From Pythium myriotylum (lineage: Eukaryota > Oomycota > Peronosporomycetes > Pythiales > Pythiaceae), in contig JALJCQ010000008.1 in NCBI GenBank assembly GCA_023091665.1, forward strand, positions 496,001 to 560,000: a stretch of 64,000 nt of DNA, read 5' to 3'. A program made the position numbers and the translations under genes. The notes beneath the pieces are model-generated. The model ran no database searches and was not told the origin of the DNA. It saw only the letters and a program-made list of their open reading frames with translations. How positions within the stretch are numbered: the stretch's first letter is position 1; the number at the start of each line of letters is the position of its first letter. Shown here one piece after another: positions 21,429 to 30,810 of the stretch.

Positions 21429-23036
21429 CTATCTTTCAATGGTAACAACCCGGATCGGTGACGGTTGGGTACCATCGCTCTCGCGATAGGCTTTCGTACT
21501 TGTGCACTTGACACCAAGTGCAGCCGACGCAGCCTTACAAACATCCGGGAGACCGGAGCCGTAGATATTGTTTGGATACTGGTCGTAGCGTGTACCACCG
21601 CATGTGCTTGGGACCAGGAACGGCTTCGATAGACTGTGAGATGCGGTACTTTTCAGCGCTCCCACGAGGTCGGTCTTGCTGGACTTCGCACCACTCAGCA
21701 AAAGAGCTAAGAGTCCCGTGATGTGGGGTGTCGACATGGATGTGCCAGTCATGCGCGTGTACGCTGCGTCAGACGTGCTCAGTGCCGACCTGATCGCTCC
21801 ACCAGGAGCAACAAAGTCGGGCTTGATGATCGTCGAACTCTTCTCTGTTCCATCATCTTCCACACTGGGGCCTTTGCCGCTAGCTCCCCACAACGTTGAT
21901 CCACCTAGCAGCGCACCGACGGCGACCGTCTCTTCGCGACTGGCCGGGTAGTACACACTTCCGCATTTGAAGCCGTTCGTGTTGCCCGATGCAAACACTG
22001 GGTACGACCCCGCAGCACGCCAAACTTGAAGAATCTGCGTGATCCATGTCCACTGCTTGTACGTCTCGACGTCGGATCGATCGACACCGAATGAACCTGT
22101 GATCACATCGGCGCCAAGCGAACAGTTCTTGGCACTGCCGTCGAGCTTGGTCGGGCACAACACCCACTGAGTGGCCAGGAGAAAGTCGCTCTTGGAGACG
22201 GCGCCCTGGATATCGAAGGCTCGCGCTGCGATCCACGTCGCTCGGGGCGCGACACCGATACCCAGCGCGCCAACAGCTGTGCCTACTGTATGGGTACCAT
22301 GGCCTACTTGGTCGGCTGTGTCCGGGGTCTCTTTGCTCATGTCTGTGCCTGTCGGGAACCAGAAGGCATAGTCGAAACTCACGTTCGACCGCGACGGCGA
22401 GTATCCTCGGAAGGTCTTGGCCAGCGCCTCGTGCGTGTACCGCACGCCCGAGTCGATGCTCGCGACCGTGATGCCTTGACCCTGCAGCCCTGTTTGCTCC
22501 CAGAGTTCAGGTGCGTGGACTAGTCGGATGTTCTTCTGTGGGGTGCCACCCGCCTCTGGCTCCTCAAACTCGCCCGAGGCTTCACTGAGCTCTGGCTGGA
22601 TCAGCGAAAGGCCAACTCTCGCATCACGCTCGACGCTGACCACTCCAGGCAGCCACCGGAGCTCATCCATCAGGAACGCGTCCACCCGAAGAGCAAGGAG
22701 ATGGTCGTGACCCATCGGTAGAAGCCGCACGACCAGCGCGTTCTGGATCCAGAGCTTCTCGACGCGTAGCGACCGGAGCGACGCGACTGTCGCACCGTCC
22801 AGCGACGCAGCTGCGGCGTAGATGACGTTCTTGACGCGCTCCTGCGCCGGGCGCGCGAGCTCCGCGAGCGTCGACGCGACTTGTTCTCGTCGCTCGCCGC
22901 GCGAACGCGTCGCATCCCACGGCGGCAGCTGCGCGGCCGAGAGCTGCGGATGCAGCGCCACGAGCCACGCGCGCTGCGCCGCCACCGCGAGCGCCTGGAG
23001 CAGCAGCGATAACGCAAGCCAGCGAGTCGACCCCAT
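21429..23036 (-). CDS. Secreted subtilisin-like serine protease (S8)
   Basis: One exon, 535 residues, ATG at 23036. Residues 1-20 are a signal peptide (STRWLALSLLLQALAVAAQ). A propeptide of about 150 residues follows. The S8 catalytic domain shows all key positions: Asp195 in ASIDSGVRY, His247 in GHGTHTVGT, the oxyanion Asn352 in ASGNTNGF, and Ser433 in GTSMSTPHITG. Overall it resembles bacillopeptidase-type subtilases used by oomycetes as extracellular proteases. There is no membrane anchor at the C-terminus. A non-ATG frame extension to 23078 was not used. It is divergent from the seven-helix gene at 23704. Confidence 0.93.
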   Translation of the reverse strand: MGSTRWLALSLLLQALAVAAQRAWLVALHPQLSAAQLPPWDATRSRGERREQVASTLAELARPAQERVKNVIYAAAASLDGATVASLRSLRVEKLWIQNALVVRLLPMGHDHLLALRVDAFLMDELRWLPGVVSVERDARVGLSLIQPELSEASGEFEEPEAGGTPQKNIRLVHAPELWEQTGLQGQGITVASIDSGVRYTHEALAKTFRGYSPSRSNVSFDYAFWFPTGTDMSKETPDTADQVGHGTHTVGTAVGALGIGVAPRATWIAARAFDIQGAVSKSDFLLATQWVLCPTKLDGSAKNCSLGADVITGSFGVDRSDVETYKQWTWITQILQVWRAAGSYPVFASGNTNGFKCGSVYYPASREETVAVGALLGGSTLWGASGKGPSVEDDGTEKSSTIIKPDFVAPGGAIRSALSTSDAAYTRMTGTSMSTPHITGLLALLLSGAKSSKTDLVGALKSTASHSLSKPFLVPSTCGGTRYDQYPNNIYGSGLPDVCKAASAALGVKCTSTKAYRESDGTQPSPIRVVTIER

Positions 23037-23703
23037 GCTGAGCCCCCGAAAGGATCTCTCTGCATGGGAGCTCTTCAAGAGAACACGGTTTTAAGAGAGA
23101 GCAAAAACCTTCGATATGCGATATCCCCTTTGTTAGAGACTTAATACCTCCAAGAACAGTTACAAAACGTATTGCACAAAACTATGGGATATAGGAGGTT
23201 ATCGTGACTCGTCCTGCGTGATGTCTGTCGAATGCAGAGTGATGGTCGGTTGCACCCATCGGAGCTCTTGGCTCGGAGCTCTTGGTCCCCGGGTCCCCCG
23301 CGCGCTTGTGGTCAGCGCGCCGTCGACTGGCGCTTTTCCGCGGATCCGCTGAGCAGCTCAGCGCGGCCGTTCGCTCGCTTTCCTCTCTGCTCTCTCGTTC
23401 GCTTTGCTTCTCTCCTCGCGACGCCTCCAGCTGACTGGACTGCAAGTCCAGTACAGACAAGAGACAGGCCGGGCTTTCCATGGAAGAAACCCGACTCATC
23501 AGTGGCTCGCTGAGCCGGAGGAGTCTGAATAATTTCGAATCGCCGTCCAAGGGGAGACGAGCACCGCGCCGCGCGCTCGAGATCCGCCACCGCGAGACTC
23601 TCGCCTTCCACCGGCTTCTCGCGCAGCTGCCGCGCCTCCTCCCGCGTCCGAGTCGTCATCTCCCGAGCTTCGCAGAAGCCACGAACGAAGCGACCCACTC
23701 GCG
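23037..23703. promoter_or_regulatory. Divergent promoter region, subtilase and 7TM gene
   Basis: About 670 bases between two divergent genes. Several short open frames occur but none is supported. No clear oomycete initiator match was found. Confidence 0.4.
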
Positions 23704-25011
23704 ATGGTCCACGTGACCGAGCCCTTCGACGCCGGCGCGCGCGCCTGCTCGAGCTGGCGCGTGCTGCCGCTGCTCGTGCTCGAGGCGCTGCTGCTGAGCG
23801 CCGTGCTCTGGCGGCTCGCGCACCAGCTCTACTGGAAGAGCCACCCGAGACGCGTCTTCTTCCACGCCGTGCTGCTGCTCTCGTGCATGCTGCGCTGGGT
23901 CTTCTGGTTCTCGCTCTGCCACGTCGAGCAGCTCTACTCGGTCGGCATCGCGCTGCTGCTCTGGGCCAACTCGCTGCTGCTGCTCTGCACGGCCTCGATC
24001 ATCGTCCAGTGGTGGTGCGCCGTCTCGGCAGGTCGAGTCGCCGTGCGCGAGCTCCAAAAGGTCAAGCGTTTCTCGGTCACGCACCCGCTCGTGTTGCTTC
24101 ACCTCTTCCACCTCGCGTGCGCCATCGTCGGCGGCTCGTTCGTGATCAAGAAGGGCTTCCACAGCGCCGAGGACGTTCGCGAGACGATCCATGACCGACG
24201 AGTTGTCCTGCTTCTCTTCCAGCTCGTCAACATGGCCGTCGTGGCCATCGATGCCGTGGTCGCCGTCATCGTTGCGAGGAAGCTGCGCGCGCGGCTACTC
24301 GCAGCCGCCATGTCCGATGACATGAAGAAGAAGTCGGTCATCCAGATGACGCTGCTGATCGTCACGCTCACGGCTGCACTCGTGCTTGAGTTCATCATGG
24401 ACGTGCCCGTGGTCATCACGAGCATCGAGCGAGCCTACGGCGATCTCTCCTTCACAGTCTTCGTGGTGATCAAGTTCCTCGTGCCAGCCGTGCTGCTCAG
24501 TGGGTCTTTTCTCTACATCATGCGACGAGTGGAACAGCGCGAGCCCGTGCGGCTAGTCGTGATGCCGACCGCGACCTCGCTCGTAGACTACGAAGAATGC
24601 GCGTCACCATGCATGTGGTGCGAACACCACCGCCGGTACCAAGTGGGCCAGAACAAGTGGGATGTCAACCTCATGACCTCGATCTCGCCAAGAACTGTGG
24701 ACTCGAGCTTCCGCGGGCCTCTAGGTGGAGGTGGCCACGCACATGGCCACGCCCACGGTGGAGTGAGTATGCTCGGTGGAGGCACGTATCCGGCCGAACT
24801 CGAGACGCCGATGGGCTGGTCTGCCGCAATCGACGAGGACGTACCCGTGCTTACGCCAGAAGTCCTGCCGAGACGAACTCATAGCGGCCGACGGCTTCAA
24901 GCTGGTCTGAGCGGCCACAGTGGGTACCACAATCAACCGCAACGACATCGGCGTCACCGTCACGCCCCAACTCCGCAGTACAACCACGATCTCTCGCCCA
25001 CGATAGTTTAG
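23704..25011 (+). CDS. Seven-helix membrane protein (candidate receptor-like)
   Basis: One exon, 435 residues, ATG at 23704. Seven hydrophobic segments can be counted, roughly at residues 20-40, 50-68, 79-104, 123-145, 175-198, 216-243 and 246-270. A C-terminal tail of about 160 residues follows. The tail contains a paired Cys motif (CASPCMWCEHH) and a Gly/His-rich repeat (GGGGHAHGHAHGG, genomic 24724-24762). The topology is that of a seven-transmembrane receptor or a TOM1/THH1-type protein; there are no decisive family residues that I recognise. Function unknown. Confidence 0.7.
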   Translation: MVHVTEPFDAGARACSSWRVLPLLVLEALLLSAVLWRLAHQLYWKSHPRRVFFHAVLLLSCMLRWVFWFSLCHVEQLYSVGIALLLWANSLLLLCTASIIVQWWCAVSAGRVAVRELQKVKRFSVTHPLVLLHLFHLACAIVGGSFVIKKGFHSAEDVRETIHDRRVVLLLFQLVNMAVVAIDAVVAVIVARKLRARLLAAAMSDDMKKKSVIQMTLLIVTLTAALVLEFIMDVPVVITSIERAYGDLSFTVFVVIKFLVPAVLLSGSFLYIMRRVEQREPVRLVVMPTATSLVDYEECASPCMWCEHHRRYQVGQNKWDVNLMTSISPRTVDSSFRGPLGGGGHAHGHAHGGVSMLGGGTYPAELETPMGWSAAIDEDVPVLTPEVLPRRTHSGRRLQAGLSGHSGYHNQPQRHRRHRHAPTPQYNHDLSPTIV

Positions 25012-25365
25012 TTTCCACACAGAGTTTTCCACGCTACGCGACAGGTTTGTCGCGTCGTCCACTCGGTTTTGTTCAAATAACGCTTGTTTGAGTATAAAAG
25101 CAGACCAGTTTTGACAACTTCATCCCCACAAGATTTCACGTTAGTTGTTGACGGAGACTGCAATAGGTTACTCGAGGAAAGTGGCAAGAAGCCGTTGGAA
25201 GGAAACACTTTTCTCGAAATGGGTTCTCTTCCACACCAGAAAAAATTCGAGTGACAAGTCCTCTCGGTTCGCTGTCAGTGGTATCCAGGGCTAAAGAAAG
25301 ATCGACCACACCCTTCCGTCTCTAAGCCCACTTCACCAAGAAAGTAATTGGGGCTTGCAGTGACA
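25012..25365. other. Intergenic, promoter of membrane-LRR gene D
   Basis: About 350 bases. A TATA-like AGTATAAAAGC at 25091-25101 is the only notable string. No gene was seen. Confidence 0.4.
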
Positions 25366-27717
25366 ATGGCGGCGGTTGCTCCTCTCACTGCGGAAGCGAA
25401 GAACGCCAAGACCTCGCGTTCCACGACAGCCGAAGTTTCTGCACTCGCGTTAACTGTGATTATTATGCTGTGTATGGGCTGGACAGCTTGGATTATGATG
25501 CTCACGCTGTATCCGACGGCTACAATCAACCGGGTGATGGGGACGCAGAATCTAGATTCCGGCTTGTTCTGGTTGATCCGAGAGCCGGATGTTGGACTCG
25601 CACGAACTGGTGCTGCCGGACTTGTTTGTGTTGAGCTTGGATATTTGTTCGTGCTGTATCGTCTCTGGGGCGTTCATAGTTGCCGACAAAAGCAGTCGAA
25701 CCCGCGGGTCGGTGACATGCAAATGGAAGGACCGACTCCCAGCCAGATAGCACAACCTTCCCATTCTGACGATGCTGGATGTACTCGCCAATACATGGTA
25801 CGTCCGTCCACCTTGACCGGCATATACACCCACGGGGTTGTAAGATCTCACTTTTGATTTTCAGTACGTGGTGTTGAAGTCAGCCGACTTCGGCATCCAA
25901 CTACTTTATCTGATCCAGCTCATGGAACGCGGCATTGCAGTAAAAATCATGGCTCTGTTTGGGTTCTCTGTCGGACTAAACGCGGCTGTCAGCGGATGGA
26001 TAATGATGCGGTCTCGTGGGGAAATTGGAAAACTCCAGCAGCTATCGGATGCGATGTAAGCTTAAAAAAACGAACTCATAATGTGGCAAGGAGCTAGCTC
26101 ACGTGCAAATTAGGTTTGATCTCATCGCTGCTCTCGTCAATCCTGCGGCCATGCTCCTTTATTCGCTGTTCGTCTTTTCTTTTGACAAGAATCTCATCGC
26201 TATCAATACTCGCGTTTACCCCAACGGCTTCTTTGAGCGAAACGGTGCCGTTGTGGCAGACCCCGTCCAGGTCACGAATATTCGTCAAACGCTCAACACA
26301 TTGCGAATCGACTCCACATTCAAGTTCTTTACCTGCGTTGGGACCAACTTGGCGCTGTGTCATCGCCTCGATGAACTGGCAAAATTATTGCGAGTTAGCC
26401 GATCTCGGTTCGAGCAATATCCGAACACTTACTCAGCGAAACGGCGATGGTTTGGTGCGTTCTTCATTCTTTTAGGATTTTCAGTGATCGGTTTCACAGG
26501 GGAGAGCGTTCGAACCTCTACGAACGCGTGCCGGCCTCATCCAGAGTGCGTGCAGTTCGCCCATCGCTGGGTGTTGGGTCTCCGTGACAACGATTTGTCC
26601 CGATGTCCGTGCTTGGCGATGATCGATCGCGAATTGTTTGTAAAGTCATACGAGGAGTGGCAATCACCGCGCGATCGCACACTAAAACTAGCCCAGTTAG
26701 CAAAATCAGGGGATCTTAGGACGGTGCAGCTGGTAAACCGGCGATTGGAGTACTTCCCTGACGAATTTCGACGCTGTAAGCACCTTAATCATGTGTACGA
26801 GAGCGAACCCGGGTCATTGTGCATTCTAATCGATACTGATACATTTTCTGTGGTCCAGGTCGCTGTATTATACGAACACAGAGGTGATCCCTGATTGGTT
26901 CGCCGAGTTTACAGAGCTCGAGTTTTTGTGGGTGACCAAGTTGAGATAGCAAAGTGAAATTGTAGTCTGATTTCTGCTGGTGTAGACTCGTTGAAGGCAA
27001 GTATCCTTCGAGTTCACTTCAGCAGCTTCCTCACCGTATGTTCGAGCACATGCGACAACTCACATTCCTTCATCTTGGCTGTCACAATTTGACTACGTTG
27101 CCATCATTCCAAGGCCTTTCGTCAGTGAGTTTTCTCACGCTAGCTTGTTTCCCCCGTTTGTTGCAACTTCCAAGTCTCGAACCGCTTCAGAAACTTGAGT
27201 ATCTCACCCTCCTGGCGATAGTTCGAGTTCCGACGGTTCCTGGACTCATCCACTCCTCGAACTTAAAGACGTTCGTTACAGCAGACTGCGGCCAGTTTTG
27301 TTGTAACGGTTTTCTCGGGTCTGATCGTTGTAATCTGGACCAATCGTTTTGTCGCCAACATCCCATCTTTCGCAGCCCCGGTGCTACGAGGTGTCTTACC
27401 GCGGAACAAGCGGCCCCACCTTCTACAGTCGCAATCTTCGATGACTTTCGGCTGACTGCATGCGTCGGTGAAGCCTTTAAGCCGGGCCAAATCAAGGCGA
27501 TCCCAACAAAGACGAGGTTGATCAATGTGACGGGAAATTGTATCGCGAATGCGTGATTCCTGGGCACAAAGGCTCGGCAATGTGCTATAATACTCGTTGG
27601 ATGGCCGTGGCTTGCGACCCGTCGCCATTCTCGATTGAGATGCGTCGCGAGCAGATCATGCAGGGGATCGGTCAACCTTGTGATCCAGTAGAAGAGGCCT
27701 GGCTCGGTTGCTCATGA
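25366..27717 (+). pseudogene. Membrane-anchored LRR protein, copy D, one-base frameshift
   Basis: Five exons: 25366-25797, 25865-26055, 26114-26794, 26859-26927 and 26986-27717. The product has two hydrophobic segments in exon 1, two in exon 2 and two in exon 3, then a Cys-containing segment (ACRPHPECVQFAHRW...CPCLAMIDRE). A leucine-rich-repeat-like stretch follows (RRLEYFPDEFRRCKHLNHV to LPSLEPLQKLEYLT), then a Cys-rich end. Exons 2 and 4 are exactly as long as those of the inverted paralogue at 35830-38284. Exon 5 is 732 bases against 733 there. The frame breaks near 27505-27520: the first frame stops at 27556, and the conserved C-terminus (GHKGSAMCYNTRWMAVACD) continues in another frame to 27717. 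This is either a recent mutation or an assembly error. Confidence 0.75.
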
Positions 27718-28187
27718 GTCGTCGAAGGCTGGATATGGTCTAGATGCCGTGTCATTGCTCGTATGGTATCAAGTGGTTTGTCGAATTCTGATGTAGTGCT
27801 CGAGGCGCTTCATGTCGAGCGGCGATGGTGTAACTGTGTGACGAGGACGAGAACCTGGATCTGAAGAACATGAAAGACCATTCAAGGACTACATGATATC
27901 GCACAATCTCTCGAGTTATGCTGAAGTTGTCGGTGCGTCTTTTCATACCCACAGCTACTTCAGTGAGTCATCGCTGAAATTGAGGCCAACCACTCAGCCT
28001 TATCGTTCGCACTCTTGCGAACAAGACCATACGTCAATCGAAGTAATTGTTTATTCAGGTTCTATGAAGCCATCGCGGAAACAGCAGCAAAATAGCTAGC
28101 TGTATCCCGACACTACCTCGACCTAGATCGGGAAGGACTAGGTGGGAATATTTTCTCGAACCAATCAACTCAACTCCTCGGAGCAAC
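27718..28187. other. Intergenic, convergent gene ends
   Basis: About 470 bases between gene D and the minus-strand phosphoesterase B. No supported feature. Confidence 0.5.
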
Positions 28188-29878
28188 TCACTTTTCGTCA
28201 ATGATCAAGCGGCCCTCTTGGGGTGCATACGCGATTTCTTTCTGGGCAGACCCGAGAAACTGAGCTACAAGTTCGCGAATAATTGGTCCGTCGGACAGTG
28301 TTTTCGCTTCGTAAAAGTGCTCACGGCCTTCACCTTCCTCGAACATGTATGCTGATGTTGCAACGCGTAGCACCGCGTTACCTGCGACCTCTTGGCGGTG
28401 CTCACGGTCGTAGAACATGCGAAGTTCTCGCGCTCGTGTCTTGAAGTCTAACAAGAACACGAGGAATACACCTGACACGTGCGGCATCGTACTGCTCTCA
28501 TCCGGATACTTGCGTAAGTAGGTGAGGAACGCGTGTCGCAGCGCGTCGGCTGATACAGCGACCATGCACACATGGTTCGGGATCGGAAGCATTTCGCGAA
28601 GCAACTTGCGCGTGAACTTGAGTCCCGATCGGTACGAACGCTCGCACTGGATAAATCCGCTATTGATGAATGCTACGTCAGCGCCCATTCCTGCACGGAT
28701 GGCATCCGCGACGAGGTTGCCAAGATTCGTTTCTTGCGTGCGTAAGCTCACTCGCGTGCCGTCAAACCTAGTCGAAGAGACAGCGAGTGTCGTTTCCATC
28801 TCTGGGTCGTTAGAATCCCGTGCTACTTTCTCAAAATATTCGTCCAGCAACTTTTGCACGCGCGGGTGACGCACAAACCCTAGGTTTGGCACCATCTTCC
28901 AACCAAACTGAACGTTCACAAACTTTTCGTTCGCTTCGCGCTCGAGCGCGATGAAGCAGTCGACTTGAGCGAGCCAGAGGCCGTCGCAACCAGATTTGTG
29001 GATCAGCGTCGTCTTCTCGAATATCGTACAGGCTTCGTGGTCGTGCCCTCCAAGAATTAAATGGATTCCACGGACCTGGCGAGCGATGAGACGATCCTTC
29101 GCAAGTCGCGTGTGTGTGAGTGCGACTATGACATCTGCACCGGCAGCCTGCAACTCTCGGACGCATCGCTTCGCGTGGACAATCTCGCTCTCGAATATCA
29201 CGAGCGGGTCTTCCATAACCACAAACTCGTGCGGGTTGCTTGTCAATACGCCAAAGAGACCAATCTTGATGCCGCTACCAGGAAGCGTGACGATCGTATG
29301 GTCCGTTACACCTCGAAACAGCTCGTTGGACTCACGAAGGCGTGCGTTCGAGCCCAAGACAGTGGACTTGATGGTCGGTAGCAACTCGAGACAGCGACGA
29401 GCGCCGAAATCAAATTCGTGGTTGCCCAGCACGACGAAATCGACGCCGAGTAGCTCCAGAATCTGGATCATCATCTCCCTAGCGAACGCTAAACTTCAGT
29501 CTCAATTGTACAACACCAGCGGAACAACTGGGAGACGTACGCTTTGTACGGCGGCTCCAGCTCGGTGCGCCAGAGAAAGTCTCCGTTGATCGTCACGATC
29601 GGGTGCGCATTTACTGGAAGCTGCGCGCGTAGATTCTCCAACAGCGTCGCAAACTGTGCGACTCCTACAAATATAATTGGTCCTGTCTCAAAACTCAAAA
29701 GCCCGCTTCATGCACTGTGCTCTAAGAACCCACCGCCCATGCCGTCGTCGTCCGGCAGCAGCTTGTAGATGTCATTGGCTGTGAGGAATACGACGTGGCT
29801 CGAAGGCATCGCGGTGAATTGGCGAATGAGCTCTCCAGCGGATGGCTCCCAAGCGCATCTTCCTCTGGTCATCACCAT
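28188..29878 (-). CDS. 5'-nucleotidase-type metallophosphoesterase, copy B (His-to-Tyr)
   Basis: Three exons: 29878-29734, 29664-29541 and 29478-28188, 519 residues if the ATG at 29878 is used (an alternative in-frame ATG, MPSSHVV, lies 23 codons later). The first metal motif reads NDIY, with Tyr38 where the family has His. The other motifs are intact: INGDF, GNHEFDFG, ALTHTR, GGHDHE. The C-terminal domain has RTQETNLGNLVADAIR and INSGFIQ, so RSGECNSGNL and NGGFIRGD are less conserved here than in copies A and C. The middle exon is 124 bases, the same as in copy C. No signal peptide is evident. Either the enzyme is altered in metal use or it has become a sensor or inactive relative. Confidence 0.83.
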
Positions 29879-30810
29879 GTGAGTCGCTCAGAGTGTCGGT
29901 CCTCTTTGTTACCGCGAGTGAAGCTCTCTCCAACAGCCGATTAGAAACGGAAGATGGTCAAAGCCATTTCGGTGCTGGTACACACACAGATGACTCATCC
30001 CCCACGGTCTCACCTCAACTTAACTTTCCATCCCCACAATGGACCCTCGAAGTTAGCTTATTCGCGCGCGCTCTTGCGTGGCAATTTTTTGTGATGAAGC
30101 TTTCAAGGTTTCACTGCCACTTCCACAAATTTTGGTGAAAACGACAATAGCTGCCGTTGACTGAATCATTTTCATCAAGGTTCGATCATAAAATGACCAG
30201 AATTTCCTCCCCGGAGTCAACCTCACGTCGACGACTCTGCAGTGGACTTGTTCCCGGTGATGGCGGTGGCCTGGGGACAAATTGTGCTGGAGACTCTCGT
30301 GCTTCTTAAAGCCTGGCGCTCTCGGCGTGCTGACGACGATCGCCTATGGTCTTTTGCCCAAGCAGCTGTGCTACACGAAGCGGCGTGCCAACGAGCTCTC
30401 CAGGTTTCCCGGACTCGCCTCGCCGTTGATCACTCCACCCCGAAGTGCCACCTCGTTGTCATAGACGAGCTTCGACTCCGTATTAAGTCCGAGAACCCCG
30501 TGCGAAAAGAGTTGGTTTCCACGTGCAAAGAGTGGAAAACCACGTACCATAACCGGTATCAGAAAATACCGGTAAGAACCGATGAATCAGAGTTTCACCG
30601 AGTGCTTAAAGAACCATCTGCCCATATAGAAACCATATGTTTTTGCATCTCGCCACCCCACGAACACCAAAGACACCCCACAAGAGCCCATTTCCGTTCA
30701 TTTGCCAAGAGCAATTATATCGCCACCGGCTATTTTTTTTTTTTTGCAAGATAGAGAGTATATGAGCGTTATACAAATGAACACGATCTAGTATGTAGAA
30801 TGTATGAAAG
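29879..30810. other. Intergenic with two adjacent hairpins
   Basis: About 930 bases flanking the MULE-type gene. Two inverted repeats sit back to back at 30513-30542 and 30552-30573. A run of 14 T occurs at 30732-30745. Short frames near 30242-30754 look weakly protein-like in two different frames and could be a gene relic; I could not recognise it. Confidence 0.4.
30513..30573. repeat. Pair of short inverted repeats
   Basis: TGGTTTCCAC (30513-30522) pairs with GTGGAAAACCA (30532-30542), with one extra base in one arm. ACCGGTAT (30552-30559) pairs perfectly with ATACCGGT (30566-30573). They lie about 240 bases beyond the stop codon of the MULE-type gene and might mark an element end or a transcript terminator. 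Confidence 0.4.

Noticed and set aside
30242..30754. Possible gene at 30242-30754
   Set aside because: No ATG start, two frames look equally plausible, no recognised motif.
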